From the NCBI GenBank assembly GCA_903853805.1, contig CAINUN010000044.1:1-64000 (forward strand): a stretch of 64,000 nucleotides of DNA, in the 5' to 3' direction. The stretch is from an uncultured Bacteroidota bacterium. GTDB lineage: Bacteria; Bacteroidota; Bacteroidia; Chitinophagales; Chitinophagaceae. Below the pieces are notes generated by a model. That model had not been told where the DNA came from and searched no databases. It worked only from the letters and a program-made list of their open reading frames with translations. The translations under genes and the position numbers were made by a program. Positions 61,792 to 64,000 of this stretch are shown here, piece after piece (position 1 is the first letter of the stretch; every line of letters starts with the position of its first letter).

Positions 61792-62922
61792 ATGTTCAGT
61801 AAAATTTCGAACGTTTTAAATGAATTTCTTTCATTCAAAAAAATCAACCCAACTTCAGTTCTCCTAATTGCAATATTGATTCAAAGTTGTGGTGAAAAGA
61901 ATGAAAAAAACTCAACAGGCAAAGAAATGTATGTCATTCCCGATTCGGTAATGAAAACGATTGTCCTTGATACAGTAACAAAATGTCCCCTTTCCAATTC
62001 TATTACACTTACCGGAATTGTAGATTTTGACCAAGATCATCAAGTTAATATTTTTCCAATGGTGAGTGGAGCCGTACAAGGTATAAATGTACAGTTAGGA
62101 GATTTTGTAAAAGCAGGACAAGTTTTGGCAGTTGTGAAAAGCAGTGAAATGGCTAATTATAGCAATAACTTGACAGTAGCAGAAGCAAACTTGACATCCG
62201 CAAAAAAACAATTAGATGTTGCCCAAGACATGTTTAAAAGTGGTTTGAGCTCTCAATTAGAAGTTACGAATGCGCAGGCAAATTTTGAACAAACAACTTC
62301 ACAATTAGAAGCAGTAAAAAGAATTCTTAAAATAAATGGTAACAATACCCAAGGTGATTACATTATAAAGGCACCTATTAGCGGATGTATCGTGCAGAAA
62401 AACGTTACCAATAATACTTTTATTAGGAATGATAATAGCCTTGCTATTTTTACTATCTCCGACTTGAAAAACGTATGGGTTCAAGCTAATGTTTATGAAT
62501 CAAATATTAATAACATACACCTTGGAGATTCTGTAAACATTACTACACTATCTTACCCTGATAGAATTTTTAGGGGTAAAATTGACAAAGTATTGAATGT
62601 GCTTGAACCTACTAGTAAAGTAATGAAGGTGCGCATTATGCTAAAAAATAATGATTATGCATTAAAACCTTCCATGTTTGCCAGTGTGCAAGTAACTAAT
62701 AAGACCAATCAAGAAACTATTTGCATTTCTAACAATTCACTTGTATTCGATCATAGCCAGTATTATGTTCTAAAATATAAAGGAAAAAATTTGGCAGACA
62801 TTACCCCAGTAAGTGTTCAAAGTATATTTGGTAATAGGGTTTATTTATCAGATGGAGTGAACGTAGGTGATAGACTTATTGGGTCCCAAACTTTATTGAT
62901 TTATGATGCCTTAAATGACTAA
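61792..62922 (+). CDS. RND efflux membrane-fusion protein (CusB/CzcB-like), lipoprotein
   Basis: From the ATG at 61792 the protein has 376 residues. A lipoprotein signal peptide ends at QSC (C33). The membrane-fusion order follows: lipoyl half (QLGDFVKAGQVLAVV), a helical hairpin (YSNNLTVAEANLTSAKKQLDVAQ ... LEVTNAQANFEQTTSQLEAVK), second lipoyl half (IKAPISGCIVQKNV) and beta-barrel. A GTG at 61780 would add four residues but lies within about six bases of the predicted transcript start. It links the RND pump to an outer-membrane channel. The pump gene starts 21 bp downstream. Confidence 0.9.
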   Translation: MFSKISNVLNEFLSFKKINPTSVLLIAILIQSCGEKNEKNSTGKEMYVIPDSVMKTIVLDTVTKCPLSNSITLTGIVDFDQDHQVNIFPMVSGAVQGINVQLGDFVKAGQVLAVVKSSEMANYSNNLTVAEANLTSAKKQLDVAQDMFKSGLSSQLEVTNAQANFEQTTSQLEAVKRILKINGNNTQGDYIIKAPISGCIVQKNVTNNTFIRNDNSLAIFTISDLKNVWVQANVYESNINNIHLGDSVNITTLSYPDRIFRGKIDKVLNVLEPTSKVMKVRIMLKNNDYALKPSMFASVQVTNKTNQETICISNNSLVFDHSQYYVLKYKGKNLADITPVSVQSIFGNRVYLSDGVNVGDRLIGSQTLLIYDALND

Positions 62923-62943
62923 CAAAAGACAAAAACAAACAAC

Positions 62944-64000
62944 ATGATTAAGGCACTAAAAAAAATAATTGGGTTTTCACTGAAGAATAAGTACTTCACT
63001 ATTTCCGCATCGGTACTCCTAATTGGCATTGGAATCTTTGTTTTCAAGGACATGCCGATTGAAGCCTTTCCTGATGTTACCAATACCGAAATTAGTGTTA
63101 TCACTCAATGGCCTGGTAGAAGTGCAGAAGAAGTAGAAAAATTTGTAACCATTCCTATTGAAATTACTCTTAACCCAGTTCAACATAAAATAAGTTTACG
63201 TTCTTCAACCATATTTGGATTGTCTTATGTAAAAATAATCTTTGACGATGAAACAAAAGACCCTGAAGCTCGTCAGCAGGTAATGAATCTGTTGCATAAT
63301 GCTAATTTACCAAATGGAATTGAACCTGAAGTGCAACCACCAACAGGTCCAACTGGTGAAATTTTCAGATATACTTTAAGAAGTAAAGTTAGAGATGCCC
63401 GTGAATTGAAAACAATGCAGGATTGGGTCATTGATAGAAGACTTCGCGCGGTTCCTGGTGTAGGTGATATTGTTTGTTTTGGAGGAAAAACAAAATCTTA
63501 TGAAATTAAAGTAAACCCTGAAAAACTAACCTCACTTGGCATTACACCTCTTGATGTTTTTACAGCAGTTCAAAAAACAAACATCAACATAGGTGGCGAT
63601 GTTGTCATTCAAAATAATCAAGCTTATGTTGTGCGAGGAATTGGTTTACTGAATGATATCAATGAGATAAAAAACATTGTCATTACTAATATTAACAATG
63701 TTCCTGTATTAGTAAAAGATGTTGCAGACGTAGAAATTTCAAATATCCCGCGGTTAGGTTGGGTTGCACGTGCTGATGGTTTGTATGACTCTTCTAGAAA
63801 AAGAAATATAACTGATGAACCGGATGTAGTAGAAGCCATTGTTTTAATGCGAAAAGGAGAAAATGCATCGAAAGTTATAGAAGCACTTAAAGTACAAATT
63901 GACAAACTAAACAATGTAACACTACCCGCAGATACAAAAATTATTGCAAGCTATGACCGAACAAATCTGATTGAATTTGCAACTCACACGGTTTTGCATA
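62944..64000 (+). CDS. RND efflux pump, CusA/CzcA family (3' end missing)
   Basis: About 352 residues are present before the window ends. The first transmembrane helix is followed by the CzcA/CusA hallmark DMPIEAFPDVTNTEISVITQWPGRSAEEVEKFVTIPIE, then the porter-domain pieces PPTGPTGEIFRYTL and VPGVGDIVCFGGKTKSYEI. The family exports heavy-metal cations (Cu/Ag or Co/Zn/Cd), and the exact ion cannot be assigned because the transmembrane acidic and Met residues lie beyond the window. It is in an operon with the fusion protein. Confidence 0.93.
   Translation, partial: MIKALKKIIGFSLKNKYFTISASVLLIGIGIFVFKDMPIEAFPDVTNTEISVITQWPGRSAEEVEKFVTIPIEITLNPVQHKISLRSSTIFGLSYVKIIFDDETKDPEARQQVMNLLHNANLPNGIEPEVQPPTGPTGEIFRYTLRSKVRDARELKTMQDWVIDRRLRAVPGVGDIVCFGGKTKSYEIKVNPEKLTSLGITPLDVFTAVQKTNINIGGDVVIQNNQAYVVRGIGLLNDINEIKNIVITNINNVPVLVKDVADVEISNIPRLGWVARADGLYDSSRKRNITDEPDVVEAIVLMRKGENASKVIEALKVQIDKLNNVTLPADTKIIASYDRTNLIEFATHTVLH

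Noticed and set aside
1-64000. tRNA, rRNA, prophage, integrase or att sites
   Set aside because: No cloverleaf-like sequence, phage structural gene or integrase was seen; all sizeable gaps are accounted for by promoters, repeats or terminators.

Overview
The window is an AT-rich chromosomal segment from a member of the Bacteroidota, probably an environmental Chitinophagales/Sphingobacteriia-type organism. The phylum call rests on several signs. There are type IX secretion (T9SS) C-terminal sorting domains (36206-37555 and a fragment at 42190-42407). Bacteroidota-style promoters (TTG about 19-20 bp upstream of TAnnTTTG) sit before many genes. The order nusB - DUF1573 lipoprotein - yajC - coaE is typical of the phylum, and there are many lipoproteins, a long TamB and the futalosine menaquinone enzyme MqnE. 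Nothing looks like a prophage, plasmid or CRISPR locus, and I found no tRNA or rRNA gene.

Layout. 1-3548 (-): truncated giant surface protein with seven SBBP beta-propeller repeats and Ig-like modules. 3757-6250 (+): two-gene ABC exporter. 6385-10113 (+): molybdenum hydroxylase in which the 2Fe-2S and Mo subunits are fused, partnered by a FAD subunit carrying the four-cysteine [4Fe-4S] loop diagnostic of 4-hydroxybenzoyl-CoA reductase. 10194-16118 (-): NADP isocitrate dehydrogenase, a lipoprotein, a SurA-like chaperone, a TPR protein and citrate synthase; both TCA enzymes are of the eukaryote-like type. 16354-19941 (+): Nramp metal transporter fused to a universal-stress domain, then a TMTC-like GT-C glycosyltransferase with TPRs. 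20016-22142 (-): prolyl oligopeptidase. 22143-22900: non-coding, with a 63-bp tandem repeat. 22951-27684 (+): TamB. 27722-31325 (-): MsbA-like exporter and SppA. 31442-35013 (+): folK, deoxynucleoside kinase, recQ. 35070-38170 (-): bifunctional nuclease, secreted M43 protease, mqnE.

38369-43240 is the most accessory stretch: an XRE regulator, an orphan 155-aa protein followed by short palindromic repeats, a GT-C transferase, a REP-associated tyrosine transposase flanked by inverted REP hairpins, a T9SS-domain remnant and a lipoprotein. 43242-45477 (-): ACMSD and a 3-oxoadipyl-CoA-type thiolase, both aromatic or tryptophan ring-catabolism enzymes. 45643-49584 (-): a five-gene respiratory module (cytochrome c, small Tat-signal protein, Tat-lipoprotein ferredoxin, NrfD-type quinone subunit, anchored periplasmic protein) with no molybdopterin catalytic subunit. 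49915-59590: housekeeping genes (DinB-like, queG, pcm, coaE, yajC, nusB, purB) plus a six-PAS hybrid-style sensor kinase and its receiver. 59665-64000 (+): OmpR/histidine-kinase pair followed by an RND metal-type efflux operon, with a TTAAG operator array in between; the pump gene runs off the window.

The least conventional systems are the fused hydroxybenzoyl-CoA-reductase-like enzyme, the NrfD module without a catalytic subunit, and the RAYT/REP element next to a decapitated secreted-protein gene. A shared palindrome (ATGAC-N4-GTCAT) lies upstream of both citrate synthase/Nramp and the NrfD module, which hints at a common regulator of central carbon and electron transport genes.
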